From an uncultured Nitrospirota bacterium (lineage in GTDB: Bacteria > CG2-30-53-67), in assembly GCA_947259355.1 (NCBI GenBank), contig CAMYMF010000024.1, positions 1-32,066 of the forward strand: a DNA stretch of 32,066 nucleotides. Reading direction: 5' to 3'. Both the position numbers and the translations under genes were made by a program. Below the pieces are notes generated by a model. The model was not told the DNA's origin. It did not search any database and saw nothing but the letters and a program-made list of their open reading frames with translations. Below, piece after piece: positions 31,361 to 32,066 of this stretch (the first letter of the stretch is position 1; each line of letters begins with the position of its first letter).

Positions 31361-32066
31361 GCAGGTTGATTTCTGTGACGGGGGGCAGTGTGGGGGCGGA
31401 GTAGATATTCTCCTTGTACGCGTAAGGCAATCGGTAGAGCACGACCCGCGCCGCGTCGAGGCCCGCCATCTCCTTCACCCCTTCGATGGCATCGTCCAGA
31501 TAGCCGATGGCATCGACGAGGCCGTGCGAGAGCGCCTGCCCGGCCGTGTAGATGCGCCCGTCGGCAAGTGTGACTACCTGGTCGCGCGTCAGGTTTTCCC
31601 GCTGCTCGGAAACCGTGTCGACAAAGCGCCCATGCAGGGCGTCGATGGCTTCCTGAAGCAACCGCACTTCCTCTTCCGTTTCCTGCCGAAAGGGCGAGCC
31701 CATGTCTTTGTGCTCACCCGACTTGACGGCTGTACTCTGGATCCCGATGCGCGCCAGCAGATCGTGGACATTGAATTTCTGAACAATGACCCCGATGCTT
31801 CCCGTGATGCTCGTAGGCTGGGCGTAAATCCGGTCCGCTGCGACCGCTACGTAGTAGCCGCCGGACGCGGCCGCGTCCATCATCAGGGCAACCACGGGCA
31901 GTTCGCGCTTCTGCTTGAGGAGGCGGATTTCCCGGAACATGGTATCGGAGGCGGTGACCGTTCCGCCGGGGCTGTTGATGCGCAGCACGATCCCCCGGAC
32001 CCGTTCGTCGTTCTCGATTCGTCGGAGCTTCTCTTTGAGATCGCTGAGCACGGTCACCGGGGGGGC
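31287..32066 (-). CDS. sppA: Signal peptide peptidase SppA (N-terminus outside window)
   Basis: SppA is a membrane serine protease that digests leftover signal peptides. The visible 259-residue part has LRINSPGGTVTAS, the catalytic Ser in MDAAASGGYYVA, and the likely catalytic Lys in VKSGEHKDMGSPFR. Later blocks are DGRIYTAGQALSHGLVDAIG. It is the short, single-domain (Ser-Lys dyad) type. The frame stays open to the window edge; a GTG at 32057 is internal, not the true start. The C-terminus ends within the M23 gene on the opposite strand. Confidence 0.93.
   Translation of the reverse strand, partial: APPVTVLSDLKEKLRRIENDERVRGIVLRINSPGGTVTASDTMFREIRLLKQKRELPVVALMMDAAASGGYYVAVAADRIYAQPTSITGSIGVIVQKFNVHDLLARIGIQSTAVKSGEHKDMGSPFRQETEEEVRLLQEAIDALHGRFVDTVSEQRENLTRDQVVTLADGRIYTAGQALSHGLVDAIGYLDDAIEGVKEMAGLDAARVVLYRLPYAYKENIYSAPTLPPVTEINLLIPGHGFPWSGSPFLYLWDPLGVH

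Overview
The window is a GC-rich, gene-dense bacterial segment, probably from a Deltaproteobacterium sensu lato (Desulfobacterota-like) recovered as a metagenomic or draft contig. Pointers to that group are a tetraheme cytochrome/5'-nucleotidase-like lipoprotein, a DUF4388 protein, a PAS kinase with a CxxCP cluster, a Lys/Ala-rich histone H1-like protein, and a pyrR-pyrB-pyrC-carA-carB-greA order that I recall from Geobacter-type genomes. There is no rRNA, tRNA, CRISPR array or intact transposon to fix the taxonomy, so the assignment is an inference.

Layout. Positions 1-1016 form one open frame made of two unrelated broken genes: the middle of a carbamoyl-phosphate synthase small subunit, then the C-terminal half of a UbiA prenyltransferase. 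This is most likely a contig-end chimera. Next come ubiX (1127-1753), bracketed by copies of a palindromic repeat, and a biotin cluster bioB-bioW-bioF-SDR (1952-5636) with a promoter and a possible leader. mtaB (5685-6992) follows. It converges, across a pyrimidine-rich low-complexity spacer, on two minus-strand genes: a CPA2 antiporter with RCK domains and a PAS histidine kinase (7192-11130). A 305-nt divergent intergenic region with dyads leads to lepA (11436-13244) and lepB (13499-14134).

The core of the window is a 12-kb pyrimidine operon (14153-26188): promoter, an 18-codon leader peptide overlapping an intrinsic terminator, pyrR, pyrB, pyrC, carA, a PflX-type radical SAM protein, carB, greA, pyrK, pyrD, and the fused phosphoesterase-like/cytochrome lipoprotein. 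Many junctions are ATGA or longer overlaps, implying translational coupling. Together these genes take bicarbonate and glutamine to orotate; pyrE and pyrF are not here.

The last part (26189-32066) holds a histone H1-like protein with a C-terminal Cys/His motif and a strong terminator, a DUF4388 protein with its own promoter, a small membrane-anchored HExxH protein, a YciO/TsaC-type protein, a cyclophilin-like protein, a CoA-binding protein overlapping an M23 peptidase, and the C-terminal part of sppA, which overlaps the M23 gene tail-to-tail and runs off the window.

Most genes are standard housekeeping. The parts that best repay a second look are the pyr leader, the radical SAM gene inside the pyr operon, the nucleotidase-like/cytochrome fusion with altered metal ligands, the H1-like protein with a Cys/His tail, the HExxH protein, and the palindromic repeat family.
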